Of a stretch of 64,000 nt of DNA, positions 17,221-27,075 are shown one piece after another. Source of the DNA: Kribbella monticola. GTDB taxonomy: Bacteria; Actinomycetota; Actinomycetes; Propionibacteriales; Kribbellaceae. Every line of letters starts with the position of its first letter. The stretch's first letter is position 1. The notes below the pieces were generated by a model. The model ran no database searches, was not told the DNA's origin, and was given only the letters and a program-made list of their open reading frames with translations. The translations under genes and the position numbers were made by a program. The stretch spans positions 51,986 to 115,985 of the forward strand of contig NZ_QFXK01000032.1 of the NCBI RefSeq assembly GCF_003261635.1, read 5' to 3'.

Positions 17221-18342
17221 GTGTCCAACCATGACTGGAGCGAGCCACCAGGGCCGCATCCGCCGCCGGGGCCGCTGCCCGACGGCTCGATACCGCTTTA
17301 CGGCAGCCAACCGCTGCCGGGAATGCCGGGGGGCGAGCCGGCGCTGCCGCGGGTGGGCTGGGGGCCCGAGATCGGCGGCGAGCACACCTTTCAGCACGGC
17401 GGCCCGCAGCCCAAGCGCCGCAGCACCGGGCTGGCGATCAGCCTGCTACTGCTCGGCGGTATCGCTGTGGCTGTCGTGATCGCCGCACTGGCTCTACGCG
17501 AAGACAGCTTCACGACGGTGGCGCCGGTGCCGGGCGCTGGTCTGGCGGCGCCCTCGACCTCCCAGACCCCGTCGCCTGGAACCGGCGACGACGGGGCGGC
17601 GTCGCAGGACGGTATGAAGGTCGTCACCAGCGATGCGTTCTACGCCTCCGGCGCCCAGGGATCGGTCGGCTGCCGGGAACCACGGGCTGCCCTGAGCAGC
17701 CCTGCCGCAGTACGGGGGTACTACGCCAACCTGATCGGCTGCCTCAACCGCGCCTGGGCCGGCAAGGTCCAAGGCGCCAAGCACACCTACACGGCACCGC
17801 GGGTGCTGTTCTGGTCAGGGCAGGTCCAGTCGCCCTGCGCCGGCAGTTCGGCGGTCTCGTTCTACTGCGCCACGAATCAGACGCTCTACCTGAAGTTCGA
17901 GGACGACATCAAGCTGTGGAACCGCGCCTCCGATCCGGGCAACCGGGCGTTCGCGCGGATGTGGGCGACCTACACGGCCGGGCACGAGTTCGCCCATCAC
18001 CTGCAGCAGCTGACCGGCATCCTGGCTGCCGCGCATCAGCTGGAGTACGACGCGCCTGACCGCGACACGCGACTCGAGCTGAGCCGGCGGGTCGAGCTGC
18101 AGGCCTCCTGTCTCGGCACCGCCTTCATGGGGGCCAACAAGATCTCGTACGGCATCACCGGTCTCGACCTGACGATCTACCGCAGGTACGTCGAGGCGCA
18201 GACCGGCGACGAGAACAACCGCGGTGGACCGCGGGACCACGGCGCCCGGGCCAGTCACCAGTACTGGGCCGCGCGCGGTTTCAACACCAGTAACAGCGCC
18301 TACTGCAACACGTTCACGGCTTCGGCCAGCAAGGTCTCGTGA
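17221..18342 (+). CDS. Membrane-anchored HExxH zinc metallopeptidase, paralogue 4 of 6
   Basis: 373 residues, the shortest copy. It has a Pro-rich tail, the HGGPQPKRRSTG patch, the membrane segment LAISLLLLGGIAVAVVIAALAL, and only a short linker. The motif is HEFAH (255-259) with Glu292 in VELQASC, so HExxH is intact although the Gly of the other copies is Ala. The GTG start follows GAGGAA. Nine bp separate its stop from paralogue 5, so the two are co-transcribed. Confidence 0.83.
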   Translation: MSNHDWSEPPGPHPPPGPLPDGSIPLYGSQPLPGMPGGEPALPRVGWGPEIGGEHTFQHGGPQPKRRSTGLAISLLLLGGIAVAVVIAALALREDSFTTVAPVPGAGLAAPSTSQTPSPGTGDDGAASQDGMKVVTSDAFYASGAQGSVGCREPRAALSSPAAVRGYYANLIGCLNRAWAGKVQGAKHTYTAPRVLFWSGQVQSPCAGSSAVSFYCATNQTLYLKFEDDIKLWNRASDPGNRAFARMWATYTAGHEFAHHLQQLTGILAAAHQLEYDAPDRDTRLELSRRVELQASCLGTAFMGANKISYGITGLDLTIYRRYVEAQTGDENNRGGPRDHGARASHQYWAARGFNTSNSAYCNTFTASASKVS

Positions 18343-18351
18343 GGAGTATCG

Positions 18352-20076
18352 ATGTCGGACAACTGGAAACCACCCCCGGGGCGGGACGAACCGGAGCCGG
18401 AGGGCGAACAGCCCACCGAGCGGCCGGCGCAACCGCCCCGCCGGGATGGCCAGTCGCCCCTGTGGTGGACCGAGTCCGCCGAGAAGCCCCAGGAGTATCT
18501 GCAACCCGGCCCCCCTGCGAGCGCCTCGCAGCCGCCGGTCCCCCCGAGCACCCCCCGCAGCGGCCAACCCACGCCGACGCGCCCCACCCCGCAAAGTGGA
18601 CCGGCCACGCCTGACCGGCCCGCGCAGCAGAGTGGACCGGCTACGCCTGACCGGCCCGCGCAGCAGAGTGGCTGGCCGTCTCCGGATCGCACCGCCGGCA
18701 ACCAGCCGCCGTACTCGGGGCCGCAGACCCCGCGCGGCCAGCACGCCGGCGGGCCCGCCGCACAGGGACCTGGTACGCCGTCCCGTCCTGCCGCGCCTCG
18801 GCATCAGGCTCCAACCGGTAGCCAGCCGCCCCCCGGCTACACCCCACCCGGCAGCTCCGTACCACCACAAAGCCCGTGGTCGAGCACCCCACAAAGCGGC
18901 CAACCGAACCCGTGGTCAGCAGCCGCCAGTACGCCGTACCAGCCGACCGGTACTCCGTACCCGCCGACCGGATCGCAGAGCGGTCCCACCGGCTCGCAGG
19001 GTGGGCAGCCCGGCTTCCAGGGCTTCCCGCCGGCCGGCGGCCCGCCTCAGGATGGTCAGCCGAGCTGGCAGTACCCGCCGATCCCGATCCCGAAGCCACC
19101 GGGTGCGGGCCGGCGGCGGAAGCCGCGTCGTACGCCGAAGGGGCTGCTGATCGGCCTGGTCGTGCTCGCGGTTCTGGTCGTCGGCACCGGCGTCACCTAC
19201 GCGCTGCGCAACAACGGCGACGACAACAAGGCGACCGTGACGGACACCCCGTCGGCGACGCCGTCCGAGACGCCTTCGGAAACCCCTTCGGAGACACCCT
19301 CGGCAAGCCCGACGCCGACGCCCACGGTGAAGCCGAAGCCGAAGCCGCGCCAACTCACGCCGTACGAGCTGGTCGCGAAGAACAAGCTCTACACGGTCGG
19401 TGCCGTGCAGGCGTCCCGGTGCACCGAGCCGCCGTACCGGCCGACCACCTTCGCGGCGGTCAAGGCGTACTACAACCGCATGCTGCCCTGTCTGAACCGG
19501 ACCTGGTGGCTGGCGATGCAGAAGGCCAAGCTGCCGTTCCGGGCGCCGCACGTGATCGTCTACGCCAACACGGTGAAGACACCGTGCGGTATCGAGCGCG
19601 GTACGCGGGGCTTCTACTGCGGCGCCAACGAGGCGATCTACATGCCGTTCAACGTGGACTACAACAACTACAAGGTGAACCCGATCTACACCCGCGCGTG
19701 GATGCTGAACACGTTCGCGCACGAGTACGGGCACCACGTGCAGCAGCTGACCGGCATCTTCGGCGCCTCGTTCGCCCGGCAGGCGACGATGGCCGACCCG
19801 AACATGCGGCTGCTGGAGAGCCGCAAGCGCGAGTTGCAGGCGTCCTGCCTCGGCTCGGCGTACCTGGGCGCGGACGCGCAGTTCATCCCGCTCAAGGGCG
19901 AGCTGCTGGCCAGCTGGAAGTTCGCCGTCGCCAACGCCGGTGACGAGTTCTCCAAGCCGAAGGTGCGCGACCACGGCGCGAAGGTGAACCACAACTTCTG
20001 GTCCACCCGCGGCATCACCTTCCGCGACCCGCGCTACTGCAACACCTTCCAGTCACCACCGCAATACACGTACTGA
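18352..20076 (+). CDS. Membrane-anchored HExxH zinc metallopeptidase, paralogue 5 of 6
   Basis: 574 residues, the longest copy, because its cytoplasmic tail has grown to about 260 residues of Pro/Gln/Ser/Thr-rich sequence. The tail includes two near-identical repeats (SGPATPDRPAQQ). The membrane segment is GLLIGLVVLAVLVVGTGVTYAL, followed by a repeated ETPSETPSETPS linker. The catalytic domain has HEYGH at 457-461 and Glu494 in RELQASC. The ATG follows GAGG 7 nt upstream. Confidence 0.83.
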   Translation: MSDNWKPPPGRDEPEPEGEQPTERPAQPPRRDGQSPLWWTESAEKPQEYLQPGPPASASQPPVPPSTPRSGQPTPTRPTPQSGPATPDRPAQQSGPATPDRPAQQSGWPSPDRTAGNQPPYSGPQTPRGQHAGGPAAQGPGTPSRPAAPRHQAPTGSQPPPGYTPPGSSVPPQSPWSSTPQSGQPNPWSAAASTPYQPTGTPYPPTGSQSGPTGSQGGQPGFQGFPPAGGPPQDGQPSWQYPPIPIPKPPGAGRRRKPRRTPKGLLIGLVVLAVLVVGTGVTYALRNNGDDNKATVTDTPSATPSETPSETPSETPSASPTPTPTVKPKPKPRQLTPYELVAKNKLYTVGAVQASRCTEPPYRPTTFAAVKAYYNRMLPCLNRTWWLAMQKAKLPFRAPHVIVYANTVKTPCGIERGTRGFYCGANEAIYMPFNVDYNNYKVNPIYTRAWMLNTFAHEYGHHVQQLTGIFGASFARQATMADPNMRLLESRKRELQASCLGSAYLGADAQFIPLKGELLASWKFAVANAGDEFSKPKVRDHGAKVNHNFWSTRGITFRDPRYCNTFQSPPQYTY

Positions 20077-20080
20077 CACA

Positions 20081-20111
20081 CAAGGGCCCCTGGGAATCCC
20101 AGGGGCCCTTG
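20081..20111. terminator. Bidirectional terminator between convergent genes
   Basis: A perfect 14-bp stem (20081-20094 with 20098-20111) and AAT loop between metallopeptidase 5 (ends 20076) and the converging second DUF2207 gene (ends 20125). Confidence 0.9.
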
Positions 20112-20124
20112 TTCATAAGGCGTT

Positions 20125-21810
20125 TCAGAACAGCCGGCGCGCGGACGTCAGGGTGCCGCCGAAGGCAGTGACGAAGTTCGACAGCGACTCGCCGATGTCG
20201 GACAGGTGCCAGTTCTCCGGACCGGAGTACCAGCCGATCCCCGCATCCGGGTCATCGTCGTCGTCCGTGGCGGCGATCTCCTGCGCCCACTTCTCCGTCA
20301 GGCCCAGTACTGCGGCGTACGGCAGGCAGCGGGATGCGAACTCCAACCGGTGACTCTGCGGCAGATCAGCGGAGCTCTGGTTGCTCAGGTACGACTGCAG
20401 CCCGGCCACACGACCCAGTACTGCGGCACCGCGAGCTGTCCTCGCCGGAGCGACCTGGCCGGCCAGCGTCAACGCCGCACCGGCCAGCATCACCGCGAAC
20501 CCGACCAGCCCGAACTTGCTGACCACAGCCAGCACGATCGTCAGGACCACCCCGGCGCCGAGCAGGACGAGGCCCGCCGTCGACCAGCGGTTCCGTACTG
20601 CGTCCGGCCGGCTCGCGAACCACCCTTGCGTGACGACATCGGCGTACAGGTGCTCGCGGACCAGGCCGAGACGCGGTCGCAGCGCCGGGCCCAGCGTGGA
20701 CACGACGACGGTCTCCGCATCGGCGAAGACCGCGTCCAGCAAGGCCTTCTCGTACGGGAGCAGCTCCGGACCACCGGCGTTCAGTCGGCGCAGCTGCCAG
20801 TCCAGCTTGCCGAACTGGCTCTGCCGCGGCAGCTCTTCGATGGTCAGGTAGTTGCGTACAGCAAGGTCCAGCAACGTCGCGGTGATGTCCACGACATCTG
20901 CGGTCTCGTCCACCACAGTGCCGACCTGGCCAGGCCGGATGCCGTCCGGTGCGGCGAACTGCGGCCCGTCGGCTCCGTCGAGCACCGGACGCTCCGGTCC
21001 ACCGGCGACGGTCTTGCCTGCGTCACGGCCGCGGAAGAACCACAGCGCCGCCGCACCGAGCAGTCCGAGCCCCAGCAGCAACGCGCTCAGCCCCAGCGTC
21101 GAGGAGTCGACAGTGAACGCGTGCCCGAGGGTCCAGCGGGTCTTGAACTGTGCGTTCGGTTTGACGGTCGCCTGGTCGCTCAGCCCGGTCAGGAAGGTCA
21201 GCCGGCCACCGGCGGGCACACCGGCCTGCTCGATCTGCAAGGCAGCGTTCTCGGCCAGTTGCGAGGAGGTACACGGCATGCTCGAGCCGACCCGGCCGGC
21301 GAAGCAGGTGACCCACGTGGCGAACGGAACGTTGACGATCACCGTCGCCTTCGGGATGGCCGTACTGAAGCCCTGCACGATCGGCCAGCTGACCTCGCGG
21401 CCCTCTGTCGAGTCGGCCACGACGTTGTCGACCGTGTAGGTGTAGACGACCTTGGACCGGCCGGACACCTTCAGGCTGATCTGCCGGCCGTTGTCGACGG
21501 CCGAGTTCTCCAGGCCCTCGGCGGGCTTGCCGTTCACCGTGGCCGACACGTCGCCGAGCTCGTAGGTGCGGTCCTGCTCGGCATTCGAGCGCACCCGGTT
21601 GGTGAGCGTACGGCGGAACGTGTCGCCGCCTGCTGTCAGGTCGACGGTCTCCTTGACCTGCAGGACCCCGTCCCGCGTCAGGGTGGCCTCGGCGGCGTAC
21701 CCGGTGATCTGGTCGTCCGCCGCCTGGGCGGGGACCGTGCCGAGGGCAACGAAAGCGGTCGCGAACGACACGAACAGGGCGGCCGGCAAGAGGCGGCGCT
21801 TCAGTGACAT
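20125..21810 (-). CDS. DUF2207 membrane protein, second copy
   Basis: 561 residues, the same length and domain order as the copy at 13755. It has a signal peptide (cleavage near AQA-AD), an extracytoplasmic DUF2207 region, a helix near 286-306 (LGLSALLLGLGLLGAAALWF), a cytoplasmic part (IRPGQVGTVVDETADVVDITATLLDLAVRNYLTI), two more helices, and RCLPYAAVLGLTEKWAQEI near the end. The frame runs far upstream antisense to metallopeptidase 6. The real ATG (21810) lies 6 nt after a TACCCT box and opens the signal peptide. Function unknown. Confidence 0.82.
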   Translation of the reverse strand: MSLKRRLLPAALFVSFATAFVALGTVPAQAADDQITGYAAEATLTRDGVLQVKETVDLTAGGDTFRRTLTNRVRSNAEQDRTYELGDVSATVNGKPAEGLENSAVDNGRQISLKVSGRSKVVYTYTVDNVVADSTEGREVSWPIVQGFSTAIPKATVIVNVPFATWVTCFAGRVGSSMPCTSSQLAENAALQIEQAGVPAGGRLTFLTGLSDQATVKPNAQFKTRWTLGHAFTVDSSTLGLSALLLGLGLLGAAALWFFRGRDAGKTVAGGPERPVLDGADGPQFAAPDGIRPGQVGTVVDETADVVDITATLLDLAVRNYLTIEELPRQSQFGKLDWQLRRLNAGGPELLPYEKALLDAVFADAETVVVSTLGPALRPRLGLVREHLYADVVTQGWFASRPDAVRNRWSTAGLVLLGAGVVLTIVLAVVSKFGLVGFAVMLAGAALTLAGQVAPARTARGAAVLGRVAGLQSYLSNQSSADLPQSHRLEFASRCLPYAAVLGLTEKWAQEIAATDDDDDPDAGIGWYSGPENWHLSDIGESLSNFVTAFGGTLTSARRLF

Positions 21811-21888
21811 GGCACGAGGGTAGTCTCGTGCCGGTTCGCCCTGCGAACCTGCTCGATCAGTACCGGCCGTGATGAAGGGGAACGACAC

Positions 21889-23094
21889 GTGAGCAACCCG
21901 TACGGGTACGGCGGCGGTCCCCAGAACCGGCCGGCTCCCCCGCCCGGTGTACTCCCACCACCCCAGGCAGCTCCCTGGCAACAGCAGCCTGGCCCCTTCC
22001 CCCAGCAGCCGGGTCCCTACCCGCAGCAGGGCGGCCAGCAGCCGCAGTACCAGCAGCCCGGTGGCCAGTACCAGCAGCCGGGCGGCCAGTACCAACAACC
22101 AGGTGGTCAGTACGCGCAGCCGGGCCAGCAGTACCCCGGGCAGTGGGCCCAGCCGTATTACGGCGGTCCGGGCCAGTTCAACGGCTTCCAGCCCCAGCGC
22201 CGCAAGTCGGGTGCGGCCAGGTTCGTCCTGATCGGCTTCGTCGTGGTCGCCTTCCTCGGCATCACGCTCGCCGTGCTCGGCGTGATGCTCGGCGGCAGCA
22301 CCGACACCACCGCGGACCCGAGCGTCAGCGGACCGTCGATCGTGCCGACCGCCACCACCAAACCGGAGAAGGGCTCGGCCGAGGACTACCTGCTGAACAG
22401 CCCGCTCTACCAGGCCGGTGCATTGCAGGAGATGAACTGCCCGGCGGAGAAGCTCGGTGACGGCAGTCTGGACGCCCAGAAGCGGTATTACACCAAGTTG
22501 TTCAGCTGTCTCAACGACGCCTGGCGCCCGGTGTTCAGCAAGCTCGGTGAGAGCCAGCCGGATCCTGGCCTGGTCGTGTTCGACAAGCCGGTCAGTACTC
22601 CGTGCGGCAGCTTCAAGCCGCTGTCCGGCCGCGTGCTGGCGTTCTACTGCTACGGCAACCACGTGATGTACACGGACGTGCTGCAGATGAACAAGGCGTT
22701 CGGTCCGAAGGAAGACCTCGCCTACTTGATGACGATCGCGCATGAGTACGGCCATCACGTGCAGGGCGTCAGTGGGCTGTTCTACGCGCGAGCCGTCTAC
22801 CTGCAGGACCACCCGAGCGAGAAGCTGGAGAGCTCGCGCCGCAACGAGCTGCAGGCCTCCTGTCTGGGTGGCGTGTTCAGCAGGGCCGTGGCGAAGTCGT
22901 ACCCGCTGACGAACCGGATGAAGGAGTTCGAGTACCAGGCGAGCAACAGCTTCGGTGAGTCCGAGGACACGCCGGAGGACGAGCGGACGCATGGTCTGGC
23001 CACCAGCCAGGGCTTCTGGATCGAGAACGGCTTCAACATCGGCGAGACCAAGGCCTGCAACACCTTCGCGGCCCCGACCAAACTGGTGAACTAG
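21889..23094 (+). CDS. Membrane-anchored HExxH zinc metallopeptidase, paralogue 6 of 6
   Basis: 401 residues and the most divergent copy. The tail has four QQPGGQY-type repeats. The membrane segment is FVLIGFVVVAFLGITLAVLGVML, and the linker is short. HEYGH is at 285-289 and Glu320 in NELQASC lies 35 rather than 37 residues after the first His. GTG start with AAGGGGAA upstream. It is divergent from the second DUF2207 gene (78 bp apart), repeating the arrangement of paralogue 3. Confidence 0.83.
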   Translation: MSNPYGYGGGPQNRPAPPPGVLPPPQAAPWQQQPGPFPQQPGPYPQQGGQQPQYQQPGGQYQQPGGQYQQPGGQYAQPGQQYPGQWAQPYYGGPGQFNGFQPQRRKSGAARFVLIGFVVVAFLGITLAVLGVMLGGSTDTTADPSVSGPSIVPTATTKPEKGSAEDYLLNSPLYQAGALQEMNCPAEKLGDGSLDAQKRYYTKLFSCLNDAWRPVFSKLGESQPDPGLVVFDKPVSTPCGSFKPLSGRVLAFYCYGNHVMYTDVLQMNKAFGPKEDLAYLMTIAHEYGHHVQGVSGLFYARAVYLQDHPSEKLESSRRNELQASCLGGVFSRAVAKSYPLTNRMKEFEYQASNSFGESEDTPEDERTHGLATSQGFWIENGFNIGETKACNTFAAPTKLVN

Positions 23095-23154
23095 TTGGTG
23101 TCCACGTTGCACGGAGTTTCAGAACAGGACAGTTGAGCGGCGTATTATCCGCCC

Positions 23155-26100
23155 GTGACACTGCGACGGGGGGACAGCGCTCCACCCGAGCGAACCTTGG
23201 TGGACATCCTGCAGGCGACTGCGGCGAGCCACCCCGATGAACCGGCACTCGACGACGGCAGCGTCAGCCTCAGCTACACCGAACTGCTCAACCGGACAAC
23301 GAAGTTCGCCCGCCGGCTGACCGAACTCGGTATCGGCCCCGGTGACCGGGTCGGCGTCCGGATCTCCTCCGGCCACAACGACCTGTACGTCGCGATCCTC
23401 GGCACCCTGCAAGCCGGAGCGGCCTACGTACCGGTCGACGCCGACGACCCCGCAGAACGCGCCGAACTGGTCTTCGGTGAAGCCGCCGTCGCCGCGATCG
23501 TCACCGACGACCTGGAGCTCACCAGCACCCGGCCGGTCACCGAGCCGGACGAGGACGGGTACTACGACTTCCCGTACTCCGCCCGCATGGATGCACCCGA
23601 GGACGAGGCGACCCCGGGCCGGCCGGACACCGACGGGCCGACCCCCGACGACGACGCCTGGATCATCTTCACGTCCGGCTCGACCGGCGTACCGAAAGGT
23701 GTCGCGGTCACACATCGTTCGGCGGCCGCGTTCGTGGACGCCGAGGCGCGGCTGTTCCTACAGTCCGAACCGATCGGCCCGGAGGACCGCGTGCTGGCCG
23801 GCCTGTCGGTCGCGTTCGATGCGTCCTGCGAGGAGATGTGGCTCGCCTGGCGGTACGGCGCGTGCCTGGTCCCCGCACCGCGATCGCTCGTCCGCAGCGG
23901 GATGGACCTCGGACCGTGGCTGGTCGCGCAGGGCATCACGGTCGTGTCGACCGTGCCGACGCTGGCCGCCCTCTGGCCGGCGGACGCGCTCGATCAGGTC
24001 CGGTTGCTGATCTTCGGTGGCGAAGCCTGCCCACCCGAACTGGCCGAACGGCTCGCCGTCGACGGCCGCGAGGTCTGGAACACCTACGGCCCGACCGAGG
24101 CGACCGTTGTCGCCTGTGGCGCCCAGTTGACCGGGGAAGGCCCGGTCCGGATCGGTTTACCGCTGGACGGCTGGGACCTGGCCGTAGTGGATGCCTCAGG
24201 CAACGAAGTACCGGAAGGTGGGACCGGTGAGCTGATCATCGGTGGCGTCGGCCTGGCCCGGTATCTCGATCCGGCCAAGGACGCGGAGAAGTTCGCGCCG
24301 ATGCCGGCCCTCGGCTGGGAGCGCGCCTATCGCAGTGGCGACCTCGTCCGCAACGAGTCGGAGGGCCTGGTGTTCATGGGCCGAGCCGACGAGCAGATCA
24401 AGCTCGGCGGCCGCCGGATCGAGCTGGGCGAGGTGGACGCCGCTCTGCAGGCTCTTCCTGGCGTCACGGGTGCTGCAGCCGCAGTACGGGCGAGTGCGGC
24501 GGGGAATCAGCTGCTGGTCGGCTACGTAGTACCGGAGGATGCAGAGGCGTTCGACAGTAAGGCTGCTACCGAACGACTGCGGGAGGAGTTGCCTGCGGCA
24601 TTGGTCCCGCTCCTGGCCATCACCGACACGTTGCCGACCAGGACGTCGGGCAAGGTGGACCGCGGCGCACTGCCCTGGCCGCTGCCCGGGATGGACACGG
24701 ACGGGCCGCCTGCTGAGCTGGACGGCACTGCCGGCTGGCTGGCCGAGCGCTGGACGAAGGTCCTCGGTGCCACAGTCACCGGAGCGGACAACGACTTCTT
24801 CCTGCACGGTGGCGGCAGCCTCGCCGCTGCGCAACTCATCTCGCTCCTGAGAGAGCGGTACGCCGAGGCGACGGTCAGCGACATCTACGAGTACCCGCGG
24901 CTCGGTGCGCTCGCCGACCGGCTCGACTCGTTCACCACGTCCCAGGAACCGGTCGAGATCCGTGAGGTCCGTCCGACTCCACCTGGGACGCAACTACTGC
25001 AGACCGCCTTGACCCTGCTGCTCCAGACCGTGGTCGGTGTTCGCTGGCTCGTCTGGCTCTTCACGCTGAACAACCTGCTCGCCTGGTCGGACGGTCCGCA
25101 CCCTTGGATGCGCACGGTGTCGTGGTGGTGGATCCTGGCCGGCTGGCTCATCCTGATCACTCCTGCCGGCCGCATGAGCATCGCTGTCGTCGGTGCGCGG
25201 CTCCTGCTGCGTGGCTTGAAGCCCGGCGTCTACCCGCGGGGCGGCAACGTCCACGTGCGACTCTGGGCAGCAGAGAACCTCGCCGACGCCGCAGGTGCCG
25301 CCAACCTCGCCGGAGCGCCCTGGATCGCCTACTACGCAAGGGCTCTCGGCGCGAAGGTCGGTCGCGGTGTCGACCTGCACACCCTTCCACCGGTCACAGG
25401 CTTCTTCACGATGGGCCGTGGCGCGTCGGTCGAACCAGAGGTCGACCTGTCCGGCTACTGGATCGACGGCGACCGCCTGCACGTCGGCACTGTCACCGTT
25501 GGCGCCGAGGCCGTTGTCGGTTCGCGCAGCACCCTGCTGCCGGGCGCCGAGATCGGTCGCAACGCAGAGATCGCCGCCGGCTCCGCGGTGTCCGGCAAGG
25601 TGCCGCCCGCCGAACGCTGGTCCGGATCACCGGCCAGCCGCGTCGGCAGGGCTCGTCACCCCTGGCCCGAGGAACGCCCGGCACGCGCTCCGTGGTGGGT
25701 CCTCGCGTACGGCGCTGCCTCGGCCCTCATGTCGCTCCTGCCCTTGGCCGCGGCCGCTCTTGCTGTCGTCATCCTCGGCCACGCGGTCCGAGGCACCGCC
25801 TCGCTCGGCGACGCCGCAGTACAGGCGTTGTGGGCGATCCCGCTGATGACACTGGTCGGTTTCGCCGCCCTGGCTGTCCTGACATTGGTCGGCGTACGGC
25901 TGCTCGGTATCGGGATCAAGCCTGGCCATTACCCAGTGCGAAGCCGGATCGGCTGGCAGGTCTGGGCGACGGAGCGGCTGCTGGATTCCGCCCGGACACT
26001 GCTGTTCCCGCTTTACGCGAGCCTGTTGACGCCGTGGTGGTTGCGCGCCCTCGGCGCGAAGATCGGCCGCGACGTCGAGGCGTCGACAGTGCTGCTGCTA

Positions 26101-27075
26101 CCGAAGATGACCACGGTCGGCGATGGCGCGTTCCTGGCCGACGACACGATGATCGCGTCGTACGAACTGGGCGGCGGCTGGCTGCACGTGGCCGGGGCCA
26201 AGGTCGGCAAGCGGGCCTTCCTCGGCAACTCGGGGATGACCGCGCCCGGCCGCTCGGTGCCGAAGAACGGGCTGGTCGCCGTACTGTCGGCCGCGCCCAA
26301 GAAGTCGAAGGCCGGTACGTCGTGGCTCGGCAGCCCGCCCGTGAAGTTGCGCCGCCAAGCGGTCGATGGTGACCAGAGCCGGACGTTCAACCCGCCGCTG
26401 CGGCTGAAGTTCGCCCGGGCGGCGGTGGAGCTGTGCCGGTTCGTCCCGATGATGTGCACGGTGCTGATCGCTCTGGGCGTGCTTTTCTCCCTGCAGGCGC
26501 TCGACCTCTGGCTCGGCCCGTGGGCGACCTTCGCGCTGTCCGGCGCCGTCATCCTCGCCGCCGGTGCGGTGGCGGGGGCGATGGCGACGATCTCCAAGTG
26601 GCTCATCGTCGGCCGGACCAAGGCGATCGAGTACCCGTTGTGGAGTTCGTTCGTCTGGCGCAACGAGGTCGTCGACACCTTCGTCGAGATGGTCGCCGCC
26701 CCTTGGTTCGCGAACGCGGCCGCCGGTACGCCGGTACTGACGCTCTGGCTGCGCACCCTCGGCGCGAAGATCGGCAAGGGGGTCTGGTGCGAGACCTACT
26801 GGCTGCCCGAGGCCGACCTGATCACGCTCGGCGACGGCGTCGCGGTGAATCGCGGCTGCGTTCTCCAGACGCACCTGTTCCATGACAGGGTGATGTCCAT
26901 GAGTACCGTCACCTTCGGCCCCGGATCGACTCTCGGGCCGCACGGCATCATCTTGCCGGCGGCCTCGATCGGAGCCGGCGCGACCGTCGGACCGGTGTCA
27001 CTGGTGATGCGCGGTGAGACCGTGCCGGCCGGCACCCGCTGGGCCGGCAACCCGATCGCGCCCTGGCAGGGTTGA
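23155..27075 (+). CDS. Single-module NRPS of the epsilon-poly-lysine synthetase (Pls) type
   Basis: 1306 residues with the Pls layout. Adenylation domain about 20-510: IFTSGSTGVPKG 171-182, NTYGPTE 309-315, Lys500 in TSGKVDR. Carrier domain with Ser555 in FFLHGGGSLAA. Then three tandem hexapeptide-repeat domains, each preceded by a pair of membrane helices (about 610-690, 850-920, 1090-1150). There is no ordinary condensation or thioesterase domain. By-eye pocket residues are D222, A223, E226, S265, I286, G288, T310, V318, V319, K500, close to the lysine code I recall for bacitracin synthetase. Product probably a lysine (or other basic amino acid) homopolymer; inferred. GTG start 6 nt after TATTAT (leaderless). 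Confidence 0.88.
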   Translation: MTLRRGDSAPPERTLVDILQATAASHPDEPALDDGSVSLSYTELLNRTTKFARRLTELGIGPGDRVGVRISSGHNDLYVAILGTLQAGAAYVPVDADDPAERAELVFGEAAVAAIVTDDLELTSTRPVTEPDEDGYYDFPYSARMDAPEDEATPGRPDTDGPTPDDDAWIIFTSGSTGVPKGVAVTHRSAAAFVDAEARLFLQSEPIGPEDRVLAGLSVAFDASCEEMWLAWRYGACLVPAPRSLVRSGMDLGPWLVAQGITVVSTVPTLAALWPADALDQVRLLIFGGEACPPELAERLAVDGREVWNTYGPTEATVVACGAQLTGEGPVRIGLPLDGWDLAVVDASGNEVPEGGTGELIIGGVGLARYLDPAKDAEKFAPMPALGWERAYRSGDLVRNESEGLVFMGRADEQIKLGGRRIELGEVDAALQALPGVTGAAAAVRASAAGNQLLVGYVVPEDAEAFDSKAATERLREELPAALVPLLAITDTLPTRTSGKVDRGALPWPLPGMDTDGPPAELDGTAGWLAERWTKVLGATVTGADNDFFLHGGGSLAAAQLISLLRERYAEATVSDIYEYPRLGALADRLDSFTTSQEPVEIREVRPTPPGTQLLQTALTLLLQTVVGVRWLVWLFTLNNLLAWSDGPHPWMRTVSWWWILAGWLILITPAGRMSIAVVGARLLLRGLKPGVYPRGGNVHVRLWAAENLADAAGAANLAGAPWIAYYARALGAKVGRGVDLHTLPPVTGFFTMGRGASVEPEVDLSGYWIDGDRLHVGTVTVGAEAVVGSRSTLLPGAEIGRNAEIAAGSAVSGKVPPAERWSGSPASRVGRARHPWPEERPARAPWWVLAYGAASALMSLLPLAAAALAVVILGHAVRGTASLGDAAVQALWAIPLMTLVGFAALAVLTLVGVRLLGIGIKPGHYPVRSRIGWQVWATERLLDSARTLLFPLYASLLTPWWLRALGAKIGRDVEASTVLLLPKMTTVGDGAFLADDTMIASYELGGGWLHVAGAKVGKRAFLGNSGMTAPGRSVPKNGLVAVLSAAPKKSKAGTSWLGSPPVKLRRQAVDGDQSRTFNPPLRLKFARAAVELCRFVPMMCTVLIALGVLFSLQALDLWLGPWATFALSGAVILAAGAVAGAMATISKWLIVGRTKAIEYPLWSSFVWRNEVVDTFVEMVAAPWFANAAAGTPVLTLWLRTLGAKIGKGVWCETYWLPEADLITLGDGVAVNRGCVLQTHLFHDRVMSMSTVTFGPGSTLGPHGIILPAASIGAGATVGPVSLVMRGETVPAGTRWAGNPIAPWQG

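Noticed and set aside
20125..23112. A 995-codon minus-strand frame spanning the second DUF2207 gene and the region antisense to metallopeptidase 6
   Set aside because: The part beyond 21810 is the shadow of metallopeptidase 6 in high-GC DNA. The ATG at 21810 has a promoter box and begins a signal peptide.
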